Shown piece by piece: positions 1 through 7,564 of a stretch of 11,785 nt of DNA. A program made the position numbers and the translations under genes. Below the pieces are notes generated by a model that was given only the letters and a program-made list of their open reading frames with translations, was not told the DNA's origin and ran no database searches. The DNA is from Gammaproteobacteria bacterium (lineage in GTDB: Bacteria; Pseudomonadota; Gammaproteobacteria; Pseudomonadales; DSM-25080), in contig JABXIR010000193.1 of NCBI GenBank assembly GCA_013372965.1, positions 1 through 11,785 of the forward strand, in the 5' to 3' direction. Position 1 is the stretch's first letter, and each line of letters begins with the position of its first letter.

Positions 1-522
1 AATGCCGCCTACCGGTTGCTTCAAAAGTTCACTTGCAGAGGTTGCAACTCGCGCATCAAACACCTCACGGGCGCATTTATTTAGCTCAACGACCTGATCT
101 GGACGCGATATTACACAAATATGCGCTAAATCAAATAAGCGATTCCATTCATGCCACGTGGTAATTCCGTTGAACGCATCGCTTCCTAAGCAGAAAATCA
201 ATGGGCGGTCGAGACCGTACTCACTGCGAATATCAGCGAGCGTATCGACTGTATACGAACGCCCCCCTCGTCGCACCTCACGGTCATCCACCTGCAAGCG
301 AGGATCCTCTTTGGCCGCCAAACGCGCCATGGCTAAACGGTCGTCGACTGTAACGCTCGGCGTCGCACGATGCGGCGGCTCTGCCGAGGGGACCAGAAGC
401 ATACGGCTCGCACCAAAAAAGTCCAGTGTTTGCCTCGCCATGGAGAGGTGCCCCAAATGTATCGGGTTAAAGGTACCGCCGAATATCAACAGTGGCGAGC
501 TATCAGCCACGCTTATGCCCAT
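1..522 (-). CDS. nadD: Nicotinate-nucleotide adenylyltransferase NadD (3' part missing)
   Basis: Transfers AMP from ATP to nicotinate mononucleotide, giving deamido-NAD and pyrophosphate, in cytoplasmic NAD synthesis. The 174 visible residues carry the nucleotidyltransferase signature GGTFNPIHLGH at residues 15-25, with both histidines of the HxGH motif. Further on are the family's TWHEWNRLF stretch and the ISRPD segment. The frame is open to the left edge, so about 35-40 C-terminal residues are missing compared with the usual length of about 210. I chose the ATG at 522, which overlaps the 3' end of proA by 20 nt. A GTG four codons later (510) is possible, and neither start has a strong ribosome site. 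A proA-nadD pair is familiar in Gammaproteobacteria, usually followed by rsfS and rlmH, so those may lie just left of the window (inference). The function is secure; the exact start is not. Confidence 0.95.
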   Translation of the reverse strand, partial: MGISVADSSPLLIFGGTFNPIHLGHLSMARQTLDFFGASRMLLVPSAEPPHRATPSVTVDDRLAMARLAAKEDPRLQVDDREVRRGGRSYTVDTLADIRSEYGLDRPLIFCLGSDAFNGITTWHEWNRLFDLAHICVISRPDQVVELNKCAREVFDARVATSASELLKQPVGGI

Positions 523-1762
523 TACCAAATACAATCCATTTCTGCGAGGTCAGCCCCTCGAGACCGACCGGCCCACGAGCGTGAAACTTGTCCGTTGATA
601 TACCAATTTCCGCGCCGAGCCCATATTCAAATCCATCTGCAAAACGAGTCGATGCGTTGACCATAACGCTCGAGGAATCAACCTCGGCTAGAAAGCGACG
701 CGCCGTCGCGTAGTTATCTGTAATGATCGCCTCAGTATGACGTGACGAGTAGGTTTCGATATGATTCACCGCCGCCTCAAAGCTTTCGACCAGTCGAATA
801 CTTACAATCGGAGCTAAATATTCTGTCGACCAATCCTCTTCATTGGCGCGCTTTGCCGTTGGGATCAGTGAACAAACGGCCGCGCAGCCTCTAATCTCGA
901 CTCTATGCTTCGAAAGTTGAGCCACAAGCTCAGGCAAAACATCTTGGGCACAACTGCGATGTACCAAGATCGTTTCAGTCGTGTTGCACGTGCCAAACCT
1001 CTGAGTCTTAGCGTTTACCGTGACGTCAACTGCCATTTCTCGATTAGCGTCCTCATCGATATAGGTATGACAGATACCATCAAGATGCTTAATCACAGGA
1101 ACTCTAGCATCCGCGGTAATGCGTTCAATCAAGCCCTTTCCGCCACGAGGTATAATGACATCGACAAACTCTGGCATGGCAATAAGATAGCCCACAGCCT
1201 CCCGATCCGTCGTTTCGACTAGTTGAACTGACGCCGAGGGCAATGCGCTCTCAGCTAAAACTTTGGACAGAATTTCCGCCAGCGCCCGATTACTGTGAAT
1301 GGCTTCGCTTCCGCCACGAAGGATGATGGCATTGCCCGACTTTAAACACAGACTGGCGGCTTCGACAGTGACATTTGGGCGCGACTCATAGATCATGCCG
1401 ACTACACCGATTGGTACACGCATCTTACCTACTTGAATGCCCGAGGGCTGATAGCTCAGGTCTGAAATCTCACCCACGGGATCGTTGAGCGCTGCGACCT
1501 GCTTGAGGCCTTCAATCATTCCGTCAATGCGTTCATCGTTGAGCAGCAAGCGGTCCAGAAGTGCATCAGACAGCCCTTTATCTGCGCCTGCTTGCACATC
1601 GAGCTTATTGGCTTCGACGAGCTGGTCGCGAGCATCATCAAGTGCCACAGCCCAGCCTAACAGTACCGAATTCTTATCGTGAGACTGCGCTTTACGAAGC
1701 GCTGCCGACGCGGAGCGAGCCCCCTCTCCTAGGGTCTGCATATAATCTTTAATACCGCTCAT
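503..1762 (-). CDS. proA: Gamma-glutamyl phosphate reductase ProA
   Basis: Second step of proline synthesis: reduces gamma-glutamyl phosphate with NADPH to glutamate-5-semialdehyde in the cytoplasm. It belongs to the aldehyde dehydrogenase superfamily. From the ATG at 1762 the protein is 419 residues, close to the usual 417. Visible marks are the cofactor-domain segment GMIYESRPNVTVEAASLCLK, the ILRGGSEA loop, the catalytic cysteine in RFGTCNTTE (Cys259), and the C-terminal ASTRFADGFEYGLGAEIGIS and RGPVGLEGLTS blocks. A TTG two codons upstream (1768) would overlap the previous stop codon. I prefer the ATG because the GAGAGG box lies about 10 nt before it, against 4 nt for the TTG. The gene starts 2 nt after the dehydrogenase stop and overlaps nadD at its end, so it is internal to an operon. 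No proB is visible here. Confidence 0.97.
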   Translation of the reverse strand: MSGIKDYMQTLGEGARSASAALRKAQSHDKNSVLLGWAVALDDARDQLVEANKLDVQAGADKGLSDALLDRLLLNDERIDGMIEGLKQVAALNDPVGEISDLSYQPSGIQVGKMRVPIGVVGMIYESRPNVTVEAASLCLKSGNAIILRGGSEAIHSNRALAEILSKVLAESALPSASVQLVETTDREAVGYLIAMPEFVDVIIPRGGKGLIERITADARVPVIKHLDGICHTYIDEDANREMAVDVTVNAKTQRFGTCNTTETILVHRSCAQDVLPELVAQLSKHRVEIRGCAAVCSLIPTAKRANEEDWSTEYLAPIVSIRLVESFEAAVNHIETYSSRHTEAIITDNYATARRFLAEVDSSSVMVNASTRFADGFEYGLGAEIGISTDKFHARGPVGLEGLTSQKWIVFGNGHKRG

Positions 1763-1764
1763 GT

Positions 1765-2727
1765 TCAACGTACCTCTCGTTCTAGTGGTCTGTTTTCAAG
1801 CCAGTTGTGTAGATCTTCCGCCATTTGATTAACAACGTTTTGACGTGCGATCCTCGATCCCCATGCCATATGTGGTGTAACGATCACGTTCGGGTGTGAC
1901 ACACTGAATAAAGGATGATTCTGATCAGGCGGCTCTTGCGCCATTACATCCGTCGCAAAACCGCCTAGTCCGCCGCAGTTTAGGAACGCCACCAAGTCCT
2001 GCTCGTCGACTATGCCACCCCGTGCGACGTTGATAAGCAACGCGGAGGGCTTCATCAGTTCGAGCTCGCGTCGACCAATAAGGCCTCGCGTTTGATCCGT
2101 CAACGGCGTATGAATCGTGATGACGTCGGCTTGAGTGAGCAGCTGATTGAGTGGTACGCGACCGACTTGTTCGTCGTTAGCACGAAGACTCTGTGCCACC
2201 ATCACCTTCATTCCCAACAGTTGAGCCTGTCGAGCGACTTCTTGACCTAATACACCATAACCGATCACACCTAAGGTCAATTCTGGTAATTCGTATATTG
2301 GGTGGGACAACTCGCAAAAGAACTGGCTCTTCGACCACTGCCCAGAACGCACATCGTGGTTGTAACTGGTCAAGCTCCCCGCCAACGAGAACATTAACGC
2401 CAATGTGTGCTGAACCACAGACTGTGTTCCGTAATTGACGGCATTGACCACCCTAACCCCATTCTCCTTGGCGGCTTCGATATCGATATTGTTCGTACCG
2501 GTTGCGGTCACCGCGATCAACTCCAACTTCGGAGTCGATTCAATGATGTCCCGAGTAATCACAGCTTTGTTTAGCAAGATTGCATGCGCGCCAGCGACCC
2601 GCTCAGGGAGGTCCTTGGCATCCGTGAATGGATGAATTTCGATTTCGAGATCTGTGTGATTCCAAACGGCTAAGTCTAAATCGCTCGGCTTTAGAGAGTC
2701 GGCATCGAGCACGACGAGTTTCTTCAT
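1765..2727 (-). CDS. D-2-hydroxyacid dehydrogenase, glycerate dehydrogenase/hydroxypyruvate reductase-like
   Basis: A 320-residue NAD(P)-dependent D-isomer-specific 2-hydroxyacid dehydrogenase, expected to interconvert a 2-oxoacid and a D-2-hydroxyacid in the cytoplasm. The order is a flavodoxin-like N-terminal part, a Rossmann core with GYGVLG (Gly156-Gly161), and a C-terminal helix returning to the first domain. The catalytic set is complete: Arg236 in NVARGG, Glu265 in AQEPP and His286 in TPHMAWGS. The TATGTNNIDIEAA segment and the Trp after the catalytic His resemble glycerate dehydrogenases (HprA type), so hydroxypyruvate or glyoxylate are likely substrates (inference). The residue at the end of beta-2, normally acidic in NAD enzymes, is Gln179 followed by Ser, which may favour NADPH. 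The ATG at 2727 is preceded by GAAGG about 9 nt upstream. The gene lies 25 nt after the yeiW-type gene and 2 nt before proA. The family is certain; the substrate is not. Confidence 0.92.
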   Translation of the reverse strand: MKKLVVLDADSLKPSDLDLAVWNHTDLEIEIHPFTDAKDLPERVAGAHAILLNKAVITRDIIESTPKLELIAVTATGTNNIDIEAAKENGVRVVNAVNYGTQSVVQHTLALMFSLAGSLTSYNHDVRSGQWSKSQFFCELSHPIYELPELTLGVIGYGVLGQEVARQAQLLGMKVMVAQSLRANDEQVGRVPLNQLLTQADVITIHTPLTDQTRGLIGRRELELMKPSALLINVARGGIVDEQDLVAFLNCGGLGGFATDVMAQEPPDQNHPLFSVSHPNVIVTPHMAWGSRIARQNVVNQMAEDLHNWLENRPLEREVR

Positions 2728-2752
2728 TGCAGTCTACCTTCGAACATGGTTG

Positions 2753-3007
2753 CTAATTATTCGTCTCTTCGTCGAGCCACTTGATGCGCTCAATCGCGTC
2801 ATCCATCGTGTCACCACAAATCGACGGTTCGGCCTTAAAGCGGGCACAGAAATCAGGGCGATCTGGCGATTCGAAAATCCTACATTGATTCTCATCGCTC
2901 AGGTGAATACAGCGTATCATGGCCGGTTTACCATTAGGCATACCAGGCAACGGCGCATTGATTGTGGGAGCAATACAACAGGCCCCGCAACCAATGCGAC
3001 ATTCCAT
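2753..3007 (-). CDS. YeiW/YkgJ-type cysteine-cluster protein (UPF0153)
   Basis: A small cytoplasmic protein of 84 residues with eight cysteines (3, 7, 10, 11, 33, 42, 54, 64). The start MECRxxCGACC, the PGMPNGKPA block, and the spaced CxxF...PxRPxxC segment match the YeiW branch of the YkgJ/UPF0153 cysteine-cluster family as I remember it from E. coli. The family is thought to bind zinc or an iron-sulfur cluster, but its role is unknown. The ATG shares one base with the exporter's stop codon (TAATG), which points to translational coupling with that gene. Nothing else in the sequence shows a function. Length and cysteine spacing make this a real gene, not a shadow. Confidence 0.93.
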   Translation of the reverse strand: MECRIGCGACCIAPTINAPLPGMPNGKPAMIRCIHLSDENQCRIFESPDRPDFCARFKAEPSICGDTMDDAIERIKWLDEETNN

Positions 3008-5574
3008 TACGATTTCGCCTCAAACACGCGGTCTGGTACGAGCATCATCAATCGTGGCATGAGTATTAACGCACCTGCTAGTGCCAGAATCATTGCCGAC
3101 GCCGTCAATAGACCAAATACTACAGACGGCGTGAACAGCGATAGCGCCAATACCGCGAAACCCAACACAATCGTCCAAGACGTATAGCTCATCGCCGAGC
3201 CAATGGTCGAATGCGCGTTCTTTAGAGCAGCTGACTTATCCTGTGTTAGTTTGAACTCCTCTAAGAATCGCACCATGTAGTGAATACAGTCATCGACACC
3301 TATGCCAACAACAATGGCTGCAATGGTGATCGTCATGAAATCAAGAGGAATATCCGCCAGCCCCATAAATCCGATAATACACAATGCGGCAAGTGCGTTC
3401 GGAATAATCGCGACAATCGCAAGAATCAGTGACCTGAATAACACCACAAACATCACAAAGATTCCAAAGAAGACGGTTGCTAGCGTGGTGATCTGAGAAT
3501 CAAATAAACTCTGAACCATGTTGTTATATAGAACCAGCATACCCGTCACTTCAACACGGTCACCCAGCTGCATTTCTTCTCTGGCAAATCGCTCAATTTC
3601 TGCCACATAGTTTTGTCGAACAAGCCCCGGCGTTGAGTCAACGATACGAACTTCGATCCGTGTTTGGTCAGTATCCCGATGCCAGTAAGGCTCAACAAGA
3701 CGTTCGTTCACATCATCCGGCATCACGGTTTGAAGGAATGCGAGGGTAAAGTCATCAAGGGGGTCGCCACTCAGCATTTCGGCAACGTCGACTGTGGTCG
3801 CTAAACTAACGACCTTACCCGAGGCGTCAAGCGACTCAATAAATGAGTGAAGCTCTCGAATTTCACGCACACCCGACATACTGAACCACCAGCTAGGCGT
3901 TCGCTCCCGATTCGTCGACGACGCATCGTCCGAAAAGTCATCAAAACCGTCGTCAAAACCGTCGTCAAAACCGTCTGAGAAACCCTCATCAAAACCATCT
4001 GCAAACCCATCCTCAAACCCGTCGCCATACTCGTCATCGACCTGTTCTGTGACGCTTTCTGAGACGGTCGATTGAACCACCGCAGCGGGCGCATCAATGA
4101 CGATTTCGAGTGGTGTGGTACCACCAAGCTGACGATCAATCAGAGCCATACCTTGATAGATTTCGGTCGATTCATCGAAATAATCAATGAACCGGTTTTC
4201 GACTTTAACCATCGTCGAGCCGATACCAAAGGCAATAAAAGCAAAGACCGAAACAAAATACACTGATTTCGGGCGGTTTAGCGCCACATTACCCCAACTG
4301 GCCAACAGTAGGGCCGTTTTTGAGTCGCGATGCTGAATGTTTCCAGGACCGATAATGCTCACCAAAATTGGGAACAAGAAGAAACAGACGAATAAAGCCA
4401 ACACCATGCCAACCGACATGATCATGCCGAAGTCAATCACAGGGCGAATGCCGCTTGCGATCAACGATAAGAACGCAACCAGCGTAGTCAGTACCGCAAA
4501 CGCACAGGGTTTTATCATCGCTTTCAAGGTTTGCCAAAGCACGTGATCAAGCGAATCATGATCTTTTGCGATCCAATATTCGCGAAAGCGAACCGTCAGG
4601 TGAATACCAATCGACAACGAAATAATGAGTAGCAGCGACGCAAAGTTGGCGGAAATGATCGACAAGCGCCAATCCATCCAAGCCAGCGCTCCTGCCACAA
4701 TCACCACAACACTCGAGCTAATCGCCAACGGTATAAACACCCAGCGCCAAGACTTGAAGAACAACGCCAGCGCAAGCACCATTAAGGCGATACTCGCCGC
4801 TCCGAAGACAGTGAGATCTTGACGAATAAAGCTGAGCATATCGGATGCAATCATCGGCACGCCGCCAATGAACAGTGTGGCACGATCCTTGTGAGCATCC
4901 ACCGTCGATCGGAGTTCCGCTAGTAGCGCAGCCTCTTGATCTTGACGCTGGGTACGGTAATCAATCAGCTCACGCTGAGCTCGCTCGCTCGCAATCTGTT
5001 CTTCCTCCGACAGCTCACTTTTAAGGAGCCACGAATTTCGTTCGTCCACCAAACGATAGTACTCGAGATCAACGGGAAGTGAGAGCAACACCGCGGTTGT
5101 GGTCGAGTCTTTGGAAACTAAGGTGTTTTTATACACGGGGCTGTTTTGAAACTCAGCTCGAGCTAACTCAACATCGACGTCATGCGTGCCCAACGTTCTT
5201 GGCTCATCTCCCAGGCTATCCAATCCTTGCGAGGGCGACTGGAGGAGCGGCACATTCAAAATACTGGTAACGGACTCAATACCTTCAAGACTCGCTAAAT
5301 CGTGTGTTAACGATGAGAGGTGAGATAGCGATTGCTCTGACAGCACATCACCGTCCGCCGCCTCGTAGGCGACCACAAAAAAATCACCCGAGCGGTATTT
5401 AGCCGAAATCTCACGATAGAGCGCCAGCCCCGGATCGGTTTCGAGCGTCAGTGAATCTGAAGACGCATCTAGATGTGCTGATGGAATTTTGAAGATCGCT
5501 AACGCAAGTACAATTAAGTATGCAGCCAGAAACCACCACTTACGGGCGAGAAACGATTTAAATAAATCAGGCAC
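3007..5574 (-). CDS. MMPL/RND-superfamily membrane exporter with acidic DGFx repeat loop
   Basis: An 855-residue inner-membrane protein of the predicted RND-superfamily exporter type (COG1033-like). Layout: TM1 at about residues 13-29, a large periplasmic loop, TM2-TM6 at about 260-400, TM7 near 455, a second large loop, and TM8-TM12 at about 685-845. The second half holds the TM10 motif GIGVDDCIHYMVRF, with Asp761 and Asp762 as expected for proton-driven members. At the equivalent place in TM4 (SLSIGIHLTVRF) both acids are missing, with Ser321 and Ile322 instead. The second loop contains seven tetrapeptides of Asp/Glu-Gly-Phe-x at about residues 518-545. The start is a GTG at 5574, preceded by AAAGGA at 6-nt spacing and 2 nt after the ubiX stop. 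An upstream GTG at 5619 lies inside ubiX and lacks this site. The substrate is unknown. Relatives carry lipids, hopanoids or sterol-like molecules, but nothing here decides it. Confidence 0.9.
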   Translation of the reverse strand: MPDLFKSFLARKWWFLAAYLIVLALAIFKIPSAHLDASSDSLTLETDPGLALYREISAKYRSGDFFVVAYEAADGDVLSEQSLSHLSSLTHDLASLEGIESVTSILNVPLLQSPSQGLDSLGDEPRTLGTHDVDVELARAEFQNSPVYKNTLVSKDSTTTAVLLSLPVDLEYYRLVDERNSWLLKSELSEEEQIASERAQRELIDYRTQRQDQEAALLAELRSTVDAHKDRATLFIGGVPMIASDMLSFIRQDLTVFGAASIALMVLALALFFKSWRWVFIPLAISSSVVVIVAGALAWMDWRLSIISANFASLLLIISLSIGIHLTVRFREYWIAKDHDSLDHVLWQTLKAMIKPCAFAVLTTLVAFLSLIASGIRPVIDFGMIMSVGMVLALFVCFFLFPILVSIIGPGNIQHRDSKTALLLASWGNVALNRPKSVYFVSVFAFIAFGIGSTMVKVENRFIDYFDESTEIYQGMALIDRQLGGTTPLEIVIDAPAAVVQSTVSESVTEQVDDEYGDGFEDGFADGFDEGFSDGFDDGFDDGFDDFSDDASSTNRERTPSWWFSMSGVREIRELHSFIESLDASGKVVSLATTVDVAEMLSGDPLDDFTLAFLQTVMPDDVNERLVEPYWHRDTDQTRIEVRIVDSTPGLVRQNYVAEIERFAREEMQLGDRVEVTGMLVLYNNMVQSLFDSQITTLATVFFGIFVMFVVLFRSLILAIVAIIPNALAALCIIGFMGLADIPLDFMTITIAAIVVGIGVDDCIHYMVRFLEEFKLTQDKSAALKNAHSTIGSAMSYTSWTIVLGFAVLALSLFTPSVVFGLLTASAMILALAGALILMPRLMMLVPDRVFEAKS
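3940..4023 (-). repeat. Seven 12-bp tandem units coding Asp-Gly-Phe-x in the exporter
   Basis: Seven in-frame 12-bp units encode, in protein order, DGFE, DGFA, DGFD, EGFS, DGFD, DGFD and DGFD, followed by a degenerate DFSD. On the plus strand the three units at 3940-3975 are identical except for one base. The four at 3976-4023 have drifted, which suggests growth by recent duplication at one end (inference). The block lies in the exporter's second periplasmic loop and is flanked by more acidic residues. Unit length is a multiple of three, so copy-number changes would keep the frame. Confidence 0.93.
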
Positions 5575-5576
5575 AA

Positions 5577-6206
5577 TTATTCCTTTGATGATGACGCGGC
5601 GCCACAATGATCGCCCCACTTGGGCTGAAGCGACTGCGGTAAAGATAAATGATCGAGAATTCGAGCTACCATAAAATCGACGAGATCTTCAATCGACTGG
5701 GGGTTGTTATAAAATCCTGGGCTTGCAGGCATCACAATCGCACCCGCATCCGTAGCAGCTAGCATATTTTTGAGATGGATCTTCGACAGCGGAGTTTCAC
5801 GCGGGACTAATATAAGCGGTTTACGTTCTTTTAGCATCACGTCCGCCGCGCGTTCAATTAAATTATTCGAGGCACCGATCGCTATTGCCGATAACGTTCC
5901 ACCCGAAGCTGGGACAACGACCATCGCGTCCGGTGCGTGTGACCCTGATGCGGGCGCTGAGAACCAGTCGGTTTTGCCGAGCATTTCGATGCGGCCGGAG
6001 CCGATCGCATAAGCGCTAAGCGCAGTAGCCGTGTCCTCAAATGACTCGGGCAATTGGAGATCGGTTTCGGTATTGATGACCACTTTTGCCGCATCAGACA
6101 TCATTAAGTACACATGGCACCCCTCGGCGACCAATACTTTAAGCAACTTTAATGCGTACTGAACACCGCTGCCTCCGGTCATCGCTAACGCGATCCTTGC
6201 TGTCAT
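5577..6206 (-). CDS. ubiX: Flavin prenyltransferase UbiX
   Basis: Prenylates reduced FMN with dimethylallyl phosphate, giving the prenyl-FMN cofactor that UbiD uses to decarboxylate the ubiquinone precursor. The protein has 209 residues. Visible marks are the phosphate loop MTGGSG (residues 9-14), NTETD, RAADVMLKERKPL, the LVPRETPLSKIHLKNM block, PGFYNNPQSIEDLVDFMVARILD, and a late Trp in PKWGD. These cover the FMN and substrate-phosphate contacts known for the family. The usual PCS motif is PAS here (Ala100). The ATG at 6206 overlaps the mpl stop as ATGA and follows AAGGGAG at 5-nt spacing. A longer reading to 6305 only runs back through mpl. The mpl-ubiX arrangement recalls Pseudomonas. No ubiD is in the window. 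Confidence 0.95.
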   Translation of the reverse strand: MTARIALAMTGGSGVQYALKLLKVLVAEGCHVYLMMSDAAKVVINTETDLQLPESFEDTATALSAYAIGSGRIEMLGKTDWFSAPASGSHAPDAMVVVPASGGTLSAIAIGASNNLIERAADVMLKERKPLILVPRETPLSKIHLKNMLAATDAGAIVMPASPGFYNNPQSIEDLVDFMVARILDHLSLPQSLQPKWGDHCGAASSSKE

Positions 6207-7564
6207 GACTGCTCCCTTAAAAAACTTACGACGCGCTGGTGCAAACCACCAAAGCCTCCGTTGCTCATTATAACGATATGTACGCGTTCGTCGATTTCGT
6301 GGCAAACCGCATCAAATAGCGAGTTGAGATCACCAAATACTTGAGCATCTGCGCCCAATGACGACGACAAGCCAATTTTGTGCTCTGGATCGAGCCACAA
6401 CGCGACATCAGCATCTACGACGGACGCGGCCAATCGATCATTGTGGAACCCCGCGACCATCGTATTTGAACGAGGTTCGAGCACCGCAACGATCTTCTCA
6501 CCGCCGACCTTTCGGCGCACGCCTTGCAGTGTGGTTTCAATCGCCGTTGGATGGTGTGCAAAGTCGTCGTAGACTACGACACCACCTTCATCGTAGATCA
6601 CTTCCATACGGCGCTTTACACCGTCGAAACACGATAATGAGTCACAGGCATGCTTGGGTGCGACACCTGCATGGTAGGCTGCTGCAATGGCGGCTAACGC
6701 ATTGTGTACGTTATGCAATCCAGTCAGAGACCAATCGATCATACCCACTGGCGAACCGTGGTGAGACACCTCAAAGCGGCTACCAGAAGGCTCCTCCAAA
6801 CGCGCATCAAAATTACCCTTGGCACCGATCGTGAGGCGCGATGACCAAAGCCCCCTCGCTAACACCTCATCGATTGCTGGATCGTCGACCGGAGTAATCA
6901 CAGCGCCAATTTCCGGTACCAGCCGTATGACGTGATGGAATTGATTTTGAATCGCTCGCAAGTCGTCGAAGATATCTGCATGATCAAACTCGAGGTTGTT
7001 AACGATCAGCGTCTTGGGGTGGTAATGAACGAACTTACTGCGCTTATCGAAGAACGCCGAATCATACTCGTCCGCTTCAATCACGAAAAACGCAGAGTCC
7101 GTTGCCCTCCCAGAAAACTCAAAGCCCAGTGGCACGCCACCGATTAAATAGCCCGGGTTATACCCCGCATCATCGAGAATCTTGGTCAGCATAGTGGCCG
7201 TTGTGGTTTTGCCATGCGTACCCGCAACAGCAAGTACCCATTTATGCGGCAACACATATTCCGCTAAGCACTGGGGACCCGATGTATAACTCAGCCCTTG
7301 ATTGAGAATAGCCTCAACGATTGGCTTTCCCCGACTCATCGCGTTTCCCACAACAAATACGTCAGGCGCAATATCGACTTGATCCGCATCAAACCCCTGA
7401 ATGATTTGTACTCCGGCGTCTTGTAGTTGAGTACTCATTGGTGGATAAACATTGGCATCACAGCCAGTGACTCGGTGTCCTAGCGAACGCAGAATAAGAG
7501 CTAGACTGCCCATAAACGTGCCGCAGATACCCAAAATATGAAAGTGTTTTACTGAAGTGGTCAT
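6203..7564 (-). CDS. mpl: UDP-N-acetylmuramate:L-alanyl-gamma-D-glutamyl-meso-DAP ligase Mpl
   Basis: Murein recycling ligase: joins the recovered tripeptide L-Ala-D-Glu-meso-DAP directly to UDP-MurNAc using ATP, in the cytoplasm. At 453 residues it matches the usual 450-460. The N-terminal HILGICGTFMGSLA segment and DANVYPPMS are typical of Mpl, as distinct from MurC. The ATP loop is GTHGKTTT with Lys119, and the EADEYDSAFFD and NNLEFDHADIF segments belong to the Mur-ligase centre. VVYDDFAHHPTAI and EPRSNTM follow in the C-terminal part. I chose the ATG at 7564: homology begins a few residues after it, and a candidate promoter would start transcription downstream of the alternative ATG at 7609. 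It is the first gene of the leftward operon and overlaps ubiX by 4 nt. Confidence 0.96.
   Translation of the reverse strand: MTTSVKHFHILGICGTFMGSLALILRSLGHRVTGCDANVYPPMSTQLQDAGVQIIQGFDADQVDIAPDVFVVGNAMSRGKPIVEAILNQGLSYTSGPQCLAEYVLPHKWVLAVAGTHGKTTTATMLTKILDDAGYNPGYLIGGVPLGFEFSGRATDSAFFVIEADEYDSAFFDKRSKFVHYHPKTLIVNNLEFDHADIFDDLRAIQNQFHHVIRLVPEIGAVITPVDDPAIDEVLARGLWSSRLTIGAKGNFDARLEEPSGSRFEVSHHGSPVGMIDWSLTGLHNVHNALAAIAAAYHAGVAPKHACDSLSCFDGVKRRMEVIYDEGGVVVYDDFAHHPTAIETTLQGVRRKVGGEKIVAVLEPRSNTMVAGFHNDRLAASVVDADVALWLDPEHKIGLSSSLGADAQVFGDLNSLFDAVCHEIDERVHIVIMSNGGFGGLHQRVVSFLREQS

Noticed and set aside
158..598. Plus-strand open frame of 146 codons
   Set aside because: It lies antisense to nadD and the end of proA, and its arginine/serine-rich composition is typical of a shadow frame.
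2750..3187. Plus-strand open frame of 145 codons
   Set aside because: It is antisense to the cysteine-cluster gene and the exporter's C-terminus, both of which are well supported.
3940..4023. Short regular repeats that might be a CRISPR array
   Set aside because: The units are contiguous 12-mers with no spacers and lie in frame within a coding gene.
3801..4139. Minus-strand frame of 112 codons with a periodic TVLT peptide
   Set aside because: This is the alternative-frame reading of the exporter's 12-bp repeat. The main frame has transmembrane and family motifs on both sides.
5575..5619. Longer exporter start (GTG at 5619) inside ubiX
   Set aside because: The GTG at 5574 has a good AAAGGA site and sits just after the ubiX stop. 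The extra residues are charged and unlike a family N-terminus.
6207..6305. N-terminal extension of ubiX into mpl
   Set aside because: The extension is Arg-rich and overlaps the mpl coding end. UbiX homology begins at MTARIALAMTGGSG with its own ribosome site.
6358..6834. Plus-strand open frame of 158 codons antisense to mpl
   Set aside because: The opposite strand is clearly mpl with intact motifs. The peptide is rich in Arg and His and shows no domain.
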